A DNA stretch of 64,000 bases from NCBI GenBank assembly GCA_945643635.1, contig CALZFC010000016.1:3437501-3501500 (forward strand), given 5' to 3'. Below the pieces are notes generated by a model. That model ran no database searches, was not told the DNA's origin, and saw only the letters and a program-made list of their open reading frames with translations. Source of the stretch: Allodiplogaster sudhausi (lineage: Eukaryota > Nematoda > Chromadorea > Rhabditida > Diplogasteridae). The stretch's first letter is position 1. Every line of letters starts with the position of its first letter. Positions 25,621 through 36,380 of this stretch are shown piece by piece. The translations under genes and the position numbers were made by a program.

Positions 25621-25975
25621 ATCTCTCTCTTTCTCTTTCTCCCTCTTCCCCTCTCTCTTTCTCTTTCTCCCTCTTCCCCTCTCTCTCTCTCTTTCTCTTT
25701 CTCCCTCTACCCCTCTCTCTTTCTCTTTCTCCCTCTTCCCCTCTCTCTTTCTCTTTCTCCCTCTTCCCCTCTCTCTTTCTCTTTCTCCCTCTTCCCCTCT
25801 CTCTTTCTCTTTCTCCCTCTTCCCCTCTCTCTTTCTCTTTCTCTTTCTCCTTCTTCCCCTCTCTCTTTCTCTTTCTCTTTCTCCTTCTTCCCCTCTCTCT
25901 TTCTCTTTCTCCCTCTTCCCCTCTCTCTCTCTCTTTCTCTTTCTCCCTCTTCCTCTCTCTCTCACTCTTGCTCCA
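25621..25975 (+). repeat. 28-bp pyrimidine minisatellite, array 1
   Basis: Tandem copies of a 28-base CT-only unit (core TTTCTCTTTCTCCCTCTTCC) follow the purine block directly, the switch being a GAGAGATCTCTC palindrome. Reads as SLSLSPSSPLSFSFSLFPSLF-like open frames that are not coding. Confidence 0.95.
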
Positions 25976-26410
25976 CTCGTTCTCTCTACAAAGTGAATTG
26001 TCTCTTAACTTCTAGATTAGATTCTTTATCATGTCCCCGAGGGCATGACTCATACGTGGTTCAGTCCGATGGGGAAGAGAGAGTATTATACCATAGAGAG
26101 CTCAGGGATCCCATTCCCTAACAGTCCCCATGGGCACGTCAGGGGTGTGCTCGTTGAATATTCTTATTCCTTAACAGTCTGATGATAACGTCACAGCCGA
26201 CTGCCACAAACATATTCTACGGCCGGATGACGACAATCCTTTGGGGGTTTCAACGACCGTGAAGGAAAAACAGGCGCCAGGACGAGGTCCGCATGCGGTG
26301 TGTACGGGGTCTATATGACTTGTGGCCTACAGCTGGATCGGGTGAAGAACCGTAAGACATACAGATCTCCCTTATAAAAAAGCAACCTACGGCGTCAAAG
26401 ACTGTTTGGC

Positions 26411-26412
<2 letters not shown>
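25961..26412 (+). repeat. unique duplicated segment, copy 1
   Basis: A non-repetitive block of about 450 bases that recurs 1307 bases downstream (27268-27719) with one substitution seen (A at 26385, G at 27692). No open frame, tRNA or transposase in it. Confidence 0.9.
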
Positions 26413-26463
<51 letters not shown>

Positions 26464-27270
26464 AAGAATGAGAGAGACAGGGAGAGAGAGGTCTCTCTCT
26501 CTTTCTCTTTCTCCCTCTTCCCCTCTCTCTTTCTCTTTCTCCCTCTTCCCCTCTCTCTTTCTCTTTCTCCCTCTTCCCCTCTCTCTCTCTCTTTCTCTTT
26601 CTCCCTCTTCCCCTCTCTCTTTCTCTTTCTCCCTCTTCCCCTCTCTCTCTCTCTTTCTCTTTCTCCCTCTTCCCCTCTCTCTTTCTCTTTCTCCCTCTTC
26701 CCCTCTCTCTCTCTCTTTCTCTTTCTCCCTCTTCCCCTCTCTCTTTCTCTTTCTCCCTCTTCCCCTCTCTCTTTCTCTTTCTCCCTCTTCCCCTCTCTCT
26801 TTCTCTTTCTCCCTCTTCCCCTCTCTCTTTCTCTTTCTCCCTCTTCCCCTCTCTCTTTCTCTTTCTCCCTCTTCCCCTCTCTCTTTCTCTTTCTCCCTCT
26901 TCCCCTCTCTCTTCTCTTTCTCCCTCTTCCCCTCTCTCTTTCTCTTTCTCCCTCTTCCCCTCTCTCTTTCTCTTTCTCCCTCTTCCCCTCTCTCTTTCTC
27001 TTTCTCCCTCTTCCCCTCTCTCTTTCTCTTTCTCCCTCTTCCCCTCTCTCTTTCTCTTTCTCTTTCTCCCTCTTCCCCTCTCTCTTTCTCTTTCTCCCTC
27101 TTCCCCTCTCTCTTTCTCTTTCTCCCTCTTCCCCTCTCTCTCTCTTTCTCTTTCTCCCTCTTCCCCTCTCTCTTTCTCTTTCTCTTTCTCCCTCTTCCCC
27201 TCTCTCTTTCTCTTTCTCCCTCTTCCCCTCTCTCTCTCTCTTTCTCTTTCTCCCTCTTCCTCTCTCTCTC
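26413..27270 (+). repeat. GA run, then 28-bp pyrimidine minisatellite, array 2
   Basis: A (GA)n-type purine run to about 26491 flips to the same 28-base CT unit as array 1 and continues for about 780 bases. Local length variants (CTCTCT or CTTT insertions) show slippage. Confidence 0.95.
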
Positions 27271-27717
27271 ACTCTTGCTCCACTCGTTCTCTCTACAAAG
27301 TGAATTGTCTCTTAACTTCTAGATTAGATTCTTTATCATGTCCCCGAGGGCATGACTCATACGTGGTTCAGTCCGATGGGGAAGAGAGAGTATTATACCA
27401 TAGAGAGCTCAGGGATCCCATTCCCTAACAGTCCCCATGGGCACGTCAGGGGTGTGCTCGTTGAATATTCTTATTCCTTAACAGTCTGATGATAACGTCA
27501 CAGCCGACTGCCACAAACATATTCTACGGCCGGATGACGACAATCCTTTGGGGGTTTCAACGACCGTGAAGGAAAAACAGGCGCCAGGACGAGGTCCGCA
27601 TGCGGTGTGTACGGGGTCTATATGACTTGTGGCCTACAGCTGGATCGGGTGAAGAACCGTAAGACATACAGATCTCCCTTATAAAAAAGCAGCCTACGGC
27701 GTCAAAGACTGTTTGGC

Positions 27718-27719
<2 letters not shown>
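27268..27719 (+). repeat. unique duplicated segment, copy 2
   Basis: Second copy of the 25961-26412 block, followed by a GA array (27720-27880) that itself contains a doubled motif with GAATGAGAGAGACAGG. Confidence 0.9.
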
Positions 27720-27752
<33 letters not shown>

Positions 27753-27880
27753 AAGAGAGAGAAAGAATGAGAGAGACAGGGAGAGAGAGGGAGTGAGAGA
27801 GAGAGAGAGAGAGAAAGAGAAAGAGAGAGAAAGAATGAGAGAGACAGGGAGAGAGAGGGAGTGAGAGAGAGAGAGAGAGC

Positions 27881-28410
27881 AGCTGAAAGCATTGATATCG
27901 TTGGAGTTGTTCATTCTAGTATGAATGAATGACTTTGACTTAGCGAACCACCTAGTTAAATTGTCATTACAGTAATTTCCCGCCTTAGTTTTAAAAGACC
28001 AAGACATGTTTTGACATGTCATTAGCACTTCCCCTCTCTCTAACCCTTTCGCACCTCGAGTCAGTGTTGGTCAGTGCACCCGCAGGGTGCGGCGGGGGGA
28101 GAGACGACTGCCTTCGGGCAGTCGGAGCGTGGCTTCTGCCACGACTCCGTCTCTCCCGCCTCTCTTCTTTCTCTACAACGCCGAGCCACCAACCCTCGGC
28201 CCCTTCCGGTTCTGGTTCTGGTTTATTGGAGTCTTTATAGAATTGTTGTTCCTTTAGAAGTTGTCAGCTTAATAAACTTGTCATATTACGAGTCGTGGCT
28301 TGGCAAGGTTTATTAAGGCAAGAAAGTCAACGTCGAAGGGAAGTAAGAGGCAGGGCTTCGAAGGATAGTAGGCCCAGAGGGTTTTTTTCCTCCCTGTCCT
28401 CCCTTCAAGG
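27881..28410. other. flank between the simple repeats and the hAT element
   Basis: Contains a short AGCGAACCACCTAG match (about 27942-27955) to the dispersed repeat core. Overlapping short open frames at 28016-28316 have no recognisable domain. No gene called. Confidence 0.45.
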
Positions 28411-28420
28411 ATGGCCAAAA

Positions 28421-28665
28421 ACAGGCCCGGGCCGGCCCGGGCCTGGCCCGCCACTATGCGGGCCGGGCCCGGGCCGGCCCGGCAACGTCCGGGCCGGGCC
28501 CGGGCCGGGCCTGGAATCGTAGGCCCGGCCCGGCCCGGGCCCGTCTTTCAAAAATATCTGGCGGGCCTGGCCCGGGCCGGCCCGCTGTCTCTCGGGCCGG
28601 GCCGGGCCGGGCCGGGCCTTAAGTTCCCGGGCCCGGCCCGGGCCAAGCCCGGCCGGGCCCGGACC
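28421..28665. repeat. hAT left GC-rich subterminal array
   Basis: Dense GGGCCCGGGCC/GGCCGGCC words, strongly self-complementary. The proline/glycine-rich open frames on both strands here are by-products of composition. Confidence 0.85.
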
Positions 28666-28926
28666 AAATTTCAAATTTCAAATGAAAAATTAAGACTGAA
28701 TTTCTGCCTGTAATATCATTATCACGTGCTATTGCATAAATTTGCTGGCGTTTCTTCTTTATTTAGCACCTAAAACGAAACAAGAAACAAGGTGTCCAGA
28801 ACCAGAAACATACATACGGAAACCATGAGGAAACAAGAGAGTGAGAGAGAGCGAGAACGATAGAGAAGCATAAGTGATCAGATGAATAAAACAAGAACAA
28901 AACATTAGGAAAAGATTAGCGGCATC

Positions 28927-31431
28927 TCATTCTTCCATGTCATCATCATGCTCGTCATCCTTGTCATCTCCAACAATTTTTACACGGTTCATGGAAACGG
29001 TAATGAAGGCTTGAATGCTGGCATCAGACAGGCGATGTCGATAGTCACTCATGAGATGATGCAAGCGGGAGAAGGAGCGCTCTGTCTGGGCGCTTGTTGC
29101 AGGAACGATAAGAATGGAAAGGGCAAGAGGAGCTAACAAAGGCATGCTATCCGTTTTGTTCTGCCAGTATTCGAATGGGTCAACATTACTGGGGCGGGTG
29201 AGATAGAATTCATCGAGTTCGTCACGTAGGGTCCCATCCTTGCTATCCGTCTCCCCCATCAGAAGAGCATCAGATGGAGATGCCTGTTCCGCTTGACTCT
29301 GCGAGGAGAGAGACGGAGAGGATGCCGCCGTAAGCAAGTAGTCAATTTCTTCGACGTCCTCCTTGCACTGTAAATTGCAATTCTATGGTAATTGAGAGAA
29401 TTATTATGGTTAACCTGAACAAGAAACTGGTGGTTTCTATTGGTGCTGTCTCATGCGGCTGGCTCTCGTATCCAGAAGTGAAGCTGCGCGATGGAGAGGG
29501 GTGTAGAAGTCCTTCTTGATCTCTGCATACGCCGTTATCAGCGCAGCCGCAAATTCTTTTGAAGTTTCGCAACTGCTGGCGGAAGCCTTTTCGAGCTCCT
29601 GCTCGATGCCGAGGATGTACAGGACAACGAGACCAATGGTGCAGCTTTCATTAGACTGCAATATTACATTAAGGAATACATGCATTAAAGACAGAGCGAA
29701 AAACAGAGCTACCTGAAGACGCTTCATCGGTGTTTCGAAGACAGACATGAGTTTAATTAGGGCGCACAGTGCATCACGGTTCTTCTCAAGTGTCCGAATA
29801 GACTCCTGAAACATATGTAATATAAGTGAATTCAAGAACAACCATATAAGCTTACCGCAAAGTTAGAAGTGTCTGCAGTGTCGACAATGTCGATGAGCCG
29901 ATCCAAGATTTCTTTGATGTCCTCCATTGTGTGAAGAGCTGAGAGCCATCGTGTCTGCACATAAGCACGAGGCATGCGGAATTCAGCGAATTCCTAAATA
30001 ATTTTCTTTCCTCTTCTTTGAAAATAATGATAAAACTGACCGCTTTTCGTGCTCGTATATAACTTGAGACCGTCGCGCATGCTTTCTGTAGTCGCACTCC
30101 TAGCTTCGCAATGTCAGCGTGATGTGCAACATCATTCGCGTAGGGGTAGAAGCCTCGCTTAACCCAAGTGTTCAAGCGATGCGCGGCACAAACGATACCT
30201 ATTAATTTTTTACTTTATTTTACTTTACTCGCGCTTATCGGGCCAATGTGTTGATGGAATACACGGGGATATTTTTACAATTATAATTTTTTTGTGTCTG
30301 AAAGACGTACTCATGCGAAAGTTGTCTCGTCCGGCCTTCAGAACATTGGCTCCGGCGTCAGAAACGAAGATGAAACGTTTGGTCAGCTGAGATTGCAGCC
30401 CATGAGGGCGACATGCGTCAATCAACTGTGAGAAGATCTAAAAGGCAAAAGACACACCGAATCTTACATTCCTTAGTTTAATTGATGCTCACAAAGTTTG
30501 ACAACTTAGTCTCGTCGCCAACTTCCATGAAACCGATTGTTCGGGAAGTGCATTTCCCGTCTTTTAGGAAGTGAACAACAACGGAAGCGAACGAACGCCC
30601 GCCACGCTCGCCGTAATCACAGCTAATTGACATGAATCGCGAGTCAGAGCTAACCTTCGTCAACTGTAAAGTGAACCTGTAGAGCTAGCAAAAATTGTGG
30701 TAGCAGTTAACCTCAGCAGTCAGAGCTCGCATCTCTTGTAATGCAATAGAATGAGTTGTACGTGCAATAACTTTACGAGATGGAACTTCTTTAGCCGATC
30801 CGCTTGCAGCTCTGGAAATTAATATTTTTTTAAAATAAGAAATGGGCAATTAGAGATTAAACTGACGTAAGAGTAACAATTGTGTTGTACAGATCTGCAA
30901 AGTCACTCGAGGACAGAGAATTGAATGAGCAGCCAGTACCAATCGCGAATCGGGCAACGGCTTCTGCTAATTGTCGTCGCCCTTCAGGAGGAAGCGTATG
31001 CCCGTAAAAATGTTTCTTGATTGAAGGAGTCGTCACGCGGTCGTTGTCAGAAGCATGCACTCGCTTATTATGTCTTCTGAATGCATAAATGTCAATGACG
31101 GTCGACGAAGTGAATAATAAATAATAAATAATAAACCAACTGATGAAATATGGCCACCAGCATTACACTTGAAGAAAACTGGTGGGGAGCATCGAAGGCA
31201 GGCCAAAAAACTGGTCTTCTTCATTGGCTTTGCTCGATCGAAATGGTAGAAAACCGTCAACATCCCTCGAGTCTTCTCCTTGTAGATGAGAAGGCTCTCC
31301 TCATATCTGGAGACCTGCATGAGTTCCTCTTTCGTCATCTTCTCAGCCGGCTTATCTGGCGGAAGCCAGTTGTCGGGTCTCTCATCGAGAACGATTACGT
31401 TCTCCCGCTCGAATTCTTCCACTTCATCCAT
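28927..31431 (-). CDS. hAT transposase with BED-type zinc finger
   Basis: The ATG at 31431 follows a TACTTCCAG acceptor, so the 5' UTR is spliced. Exons in order give MDEVEEFERENV; a BED-like finger (LACLRC, then FKCNAGGH joined to FRRHNKRVH); SLSSSDFADLYN; FMSISCDYGERGG (first acidic residue of the RNase H-like core); FIFVSDAGANVLKA (second); CAAHRLNTWVK; MPRAYVQTRWLSAL; and the C-terminal hAT dimerisation block LALSILIVPATSAQTERSFS, then SDYRHRLSD and a stop at 28927. These are the expected hAT motifs in the expected order over about ten exons. It cuts and pastes its own element between 8-base duplications. No frameshift or stop was noticed in the exons, but every junction was not checked. 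Confidence 0.85.
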
Positions 31432-31615
31432 CTGGAAGTAAAAATAGAGTGCTAAACGACCTGGGAGGGAAGACAAGAAATGAAGTGTGCTCGCCGGTCC
31501 AAGCTTATAAGCAGGGTAGAATGTTCGAGACGCTCTTAGTATTCTAAACAATAACAGCAAAGTACAAAATGAGAAAGCTGGAAGCGCTCTCTACAACCGA
31601 ATTCATTTAACGGAA

Positions 31616-31822
31616 AGGCCCGGGCCAGGCCCGGGCCGGGCCCAGATTTGAATTTCAGATGCGGACCGGGCCCGGGCCGGCCCGCCACTCTGCGGGCCGG
31701 GCCCGGGCCGGGCCCTATGCCATGCGGGCCGGGCCCGGGCCGGCCCGGCCCATTTAATTTAGGCCCGGGCCCGGCCCGGGCCAGCCAACCTAGCAACGGG
31801 CCGGGCCGGGCCGGGCCTCGAG
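31616..31822. repeat. hAT right GC-rich subterminal array
   Basis: Mirror of the left block: GGCCCGGGCCAGG, CCGGGCCCGGGCCGG and related words, ending GGGCCGGGCCTCGAG. Confidence 0.85.
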
Positions 31823-32054
31823 AACTTGCCGGTATATATGTGTGGCAACTGAAATGGATATCTAATAGGATCAGCATTTTATGTATTCCAATGTGACGTT
31901 TCGCCTCGTTTATCATATCTTCTTTCCATCGCTGGAGTCCCTTCAGTATTTCTCTCCTTCTCTGTCTCTCTCTCTCTCCCTCTCTGATCTACTCTCATTG
32001 TCAGAGAACTCTTGACGATGAAGCTAAACAATCTACATATTTTCATTTGTGATC

Positions 32055-32430
32055 GAATTTTTCTACCAGGGTCAGGAGTAAAAAGCATCGCTCCCGATAT
32101 AAACCACCTGTCACGCTCTCTCGTTTAAAAATGATATTCCTTTCCGCTTTTTGTTTCTTTCGGTCAGAAAACCGATATTCAGAATTCTTCGAGGTTAAGG
32201 AAGGGAGTAAATAACTAATAAACTCTCCCTCCCTCTTTTTCCATCTTACTCTTTCTTTGTTAAGGACACTTATCTAGGAAAATTAGTAGCTTTTTTTTCT
32301 TGCCAATAAAGCGCAATTGTTATTTGACGCACCCATGGTTTCCGCAGCAGTGAGATGTATAGATAATTTTTCAACTTGTATTCCTGTCTTCCAATTTTTC
32401 GAATAAATCTCGTTTATAGTAAAGAATGAG
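32055..32430 (+). repeat. copy I of the AACCACCTGT dispersed repeat (most complete)
   Basis: Landmarks: CAGGGTCAGGAGTAAAAAGC, ATAAACCACCTGTCACGCTC (32099-32118), TTCGGTCAGAAAACCGATAT, GAGGTTAAGGAAGGGAGTAA, a CT-rich stretch, then GCAGTGAGATG and TTTTTCGAATAAATCTCG. The last part is shared with 9000-9085, so the element is at least about 370 bases. No open frame. On the minus strand the core reads GGTGGTTTGAAT-like with TTTTTAC nearby, resembling a tRNA B box followed by a T-run. Confidence 0.7.
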
Positions 32431-32645
32431 ACCACATTTAAATTAATACAACATTTAAAAATTCTAACACATGAGCCAAAAACACAAAGAGATGCAAAAT
32501 GAAATATAAAAATTTCTAGGCATAAAACAAAAGGAATTCATAATTATGCATTTTGCAGTATGAGTGGTGAAAGCTACAAGGAGGAGATTGTTCCAGAAGT
32601 TGACGTGCTGGAATGAGGACATTAGTCGCATTTCCAGAAGGGGGA

Positions 32646-32681
<36 letters not shown>

Positions 32682-32751
32682 AACCTCTCAATCCAGCGTG
32701 ACGGCCTTCTCTCCCTCTCTTTTCTCTCTCTCTCTCTCTCTCTAACCTCTC

Positions 32752-35700
32752 TCATTCCAGCGTGACGACTTCCTCCCCCCTCTTCTCTCCCAGCTGCACC
32801 AGCTTGCTCGTATCGTACATGGCTGCCGCCTCTGCGCTCGCTGCCATTCTCTCTTCGATCAGCTAAAGGCACATTTGATTATAAAGACTCTACTTATTGC
32901 ATGAAAGAATTAATAGCACATTTTTTGTGCCATTAATTGTTTCCTCTCACTTTTCTGCGTCAATTCAGGTCAGTCCCATGACGCTTTAAAAATGCCATCT
33001 AAATATACTCGATCTTTTCAATGATTCGCGGAGTTTTAAAGAGTGCATTCCCCCACCCCCCCCCCCCCCCCCCCCACCAACCTGGTCAATATCAGGCCTG
33101 AGTTCCTGGTAGAAGCTCTTGACCATATCCGCCGACTTGGTGCCCACCACTTCGGCAACCGCGTCGTAGTCTCGGCCGTAGCGGACAAAGCCTTCATTTA
33201 TTCAATTACTTTTATTTAGATGAGTAAATCTATTCTCTAAATTCGAACTTAAATTACATTTTTCTTTGTTTAAAAAAATGGCAATGATTTCAATTTCGGG
33301 CAGCTACTCGCCTAGCAGCTTTAATATAAATTTTCGATAAATAGATAAATAAATAAACAAATAAATAATCCAACAATGGAAAGCGGTGATCTTCTCGTTC
33401 TCCGTCCACGTGTATTGGATGCGCTCCCTTGGCTGGCGGTTGCCCCGAGGGTTGCTATTGTTGTTGTTGCTGCCCGAGCCGTCATCCTCTCGCTCGCCTC
33501 CTCGAGATCTCCCTTCAAAGTCATATACATTTATCCATTATGTTGCTAAAACAGCAACTCATTTCATGGGATGTAACGATACAAAAAAAATTTCATAAAG
33601 TATAAGGAGTCAGTGGCAGATTGATGAAGAGAAGGAATCAATTAGGAAGTGAGAGAGAGAGAGAGAGGTCGCATAACACACAGGGAGAATTAGGCGAGAA
33701 AGGACTTTTAAAACTGTATTTTCGATACAAGTTCACATTCTTCTCTCTCCTTTCTCACTCGATGGCTGACCAAAAAAAACCCTAGAATTGTCGGATTAAC
33801 AACCCGTGTAATTGTTCCCCTTTTCTAGCCTGCAGTGCTGCCCTCTGCACCACCGCCGAGATAATTGACGAGATGTTGAATGGCGGAGGAGGACTCTTCG
33901 TTGTGCTTCTCCACGAGTTCTCTCCTCAGCTGTCGAATTCTGCTCTCCACGTGGACGCAACGCGTGCGGCACTGCTGCATCTCCGCGTCGATGCAGCTGC
34001 AATTTATCTCCGACTGTAAAAATACGAGTTTAATGTTATTGAAAAGTAAAGTAATAATTCATATTCTATTCGACAAATATGATTTAAAATATATACCAAC
34101 ACATACTAAATCGAAAATAAAAATATCTGCATGAAAGATATTCCTTTTTCCTTCCACTTCTTGGTGCAATATCTCATATTTATAAATAAAAATATATACC
34201 AACACATACTAAATCAAAAGTAAAAATATCAGCATGAAATATATTCCTTTTTCGTCCACTTCTTGGTGTAATATCCCATATTTACAAGTGAATAATTAAG
34301 ATGATGAATATAAAAATAAATAAAATAAATAAATAAATTGTTTTGGGACTACCGTAACATTCTATGGCATTTCGTGTCGGGAGACTGAAAGACGCACACT
34401 CCCATGTGGATGTCGTTGGTCGTGTCTTCTAAGCGTGGTCGCCTTAATTAGTTAAGGGGCTCAGAAAATAATTTATTGCGCTAAATTTTCAATTCCATGA
34501 AATGTGTTAAAAACCTAAATGTGTTTAGAGAGTGCATGCATTATCAACTAAAAACCTAAGAAATGAGAATCGCTTCAGCTTCTATGTAATACTATTAGTT
34601 TTTTTTAAACATTTATCTCACTAATTAATTTTTCCATTCTAAATCCAATAAAAGCACCGATTAACAATACTGAGCACATAAAGAAGCGCTACTTCATTTA
34701 TACGTAAGGCTGGAAGAAAGCACAAAAATCAAAGCCATAGTATTTAAATACTTTTCTGTATTATAAGAATTAAAACACTTTTCTATCTCTTCGGAATTAA
34801 AAAAAACACAACTGGTTTGAAATGTTACCGGCGAGAAGAAAAAGAAGGCACACAAAGGGAATTTTTTATAGCCCTGGCAGTAATTAACAAAAAAAACTGT
34901 TAATAACCTATTAAAAAATATATAGTAGCTAACTTGTATTTAGGCTCCGCCGATACCACACTTCCAGCTTCAGCGAGCTCAACAAATTCGTTGACGAGGT
35001 CCATCAAATCTCAAATATTTAATCGTCATTAATTAATTTAATTTTTTAAAGATTCTAATTCTTAGATTTCTATATGATTTTCACTCTTTATCCCGCCTCC
35101 CCCCTTTAAAACTGCAAACACGGGTACTTAAAAGGTAAAATGGTAAAAAAAAATAACCAACAAACCTTCTGGTATCTTCATCCTTTTACGGTTCTCCTCA
35201 AGCACCACACTTCGCACTTGTCGATTCTTCAGCATTAACCTTAAGGGCAGAGCATGTAAAGTTAAAGGAGAATAAAATGAGATGTATGATTAGCTAGTAT
35301 TTTTTGCATGAAACAAAAAGTAACCCTGCACAAAAAAAATTTCTAAAGATTTTTTGTTCTTACTTGCCTAACGAAATTTTTTTTACGATCAATTTATAAT
35401 TCGAATTACGACTAATTTCACACAACTTTCGCAAGTCATGCCTTCGCAATAACGTCAATTTCTATTTTTTCAGGCTAATTGTAAAAGATTCTGTGCAAAC
35501 AAAAACAATCAAACAAACCCCACTATGTAGTATCACCATACGAACAAAACCACCGTGCCGTCTTTTCCAACTTTTTCTCGACAGATAATAGATGTAATCG
35601 ACAACTGACTTATAGTAGAGCATACAGGTGTTGCACTGATGAATACCATTAACCGCGTAGAGGCGGTCCACCTAAAATGAGGGGAACTCAATTTAAAATT

Positions 35701-36109
35701 AAATTAAAACAAATAGTTTTTAATCATTTCTTTCAAATGACGATTAATGATTGTAACGTTTAAAATAAATTCAGCAATGTTTTTTTTACATATATAATAC
35801 TCGGACGATTAAAACATTTCTTATGATGGAACTATTTCTTAAACTAAATGTAAAAAAGTATAATTGACAAAAAAAATATGCACACCTGCTCTCCACAGTT
35901 ATCACAAGCTCCTTGCTCCCAGTCATCATCCAGCGACTTGCTGAAATCAAATCAGACAGTCAAACAATTTTTTTTCGTGAAGTGTTGAAAAAACGTGAGA
36001 CGACAAAGATTGTGAGAGATATTACAAGATGGAAAACGCTCTCTTGCTTCCCTCTTTCTCTCTCCCACTATCTCTATCTCTCTAACTTCACTCTCTCTCT
36101 CTAACCTCC

Positions 36110-36141
<32 letters not shown>

Positions 36142-36304
36142 TTTCCTGCCCACCTCCTCTCTCGTTCTCTCCTGTAGTCCCTCTCTCGTTCTCTGTCTGC
36201 CTTCTCTGCTGCTCTGTCTCTGTTCTCGACGAGACTCTTGTAGTCCTGCGCCTTCTTCGTGTTGTAGTAGTGGTTGATAATCGACGCCATCGAACGGTGG
36301 GGCA

Positions 36305-36380
<76 letters not shown>

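Larger units (their letters stand above)
28421..31822 (-). mobile_element. hAT-family DNA transposon with GC-rich subterminal arrays
   Basis: A multi-exon hAT transposase (28927-31431) is bracketed by two GC-rich blocks, 28421-28665 and 31616-31822, both built from GGGCCCGGGCC-like words in opposite orientation. Clustered subterminal repeats are typical of hAT elements and bind the transposase. The exact tips are uncertain: the left block starts CAGGCCCGGGCC and the right block ends GGGCCGGGCCTCGAG, and I could not identify a convincing 8-base target duplication. The gene reads through without visible stops, so the copy may be recent. Confidence 0.8.

Noticed and set aside
24880..27322. Open frames of 108-361 codons reading KREERRE or SLSLFPS repeats on both strands
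   Set aside because: They are translations of 7-bp and 28-bp simple repeats whose lengths are not multiples of three, so all frames stay open. No unique protein sequence or splice context.
25961..27719. The duplicated 450-base blocks as LTRs of a retroelement
   Set aside because: The interior is only simple repeat, with no primer-binding site, polypurine tract logic or gag/pol frame, and the offset is explained by a tandem duplication.
28405..28713. Proline/glycine/arginine-rich open frames
   Set aside because: They arise from the GGGCCCGGGCC words of the hAT ends; the same pattern appears at 31536-31916.
32516..32872. Minus-strand frame with RERERE repeats as a separate gene
   Set aside because: It is an out-of-frame reading of the last CoREST exon plus a GA array; the coding frame is the one with LIEERMAASAEAA.
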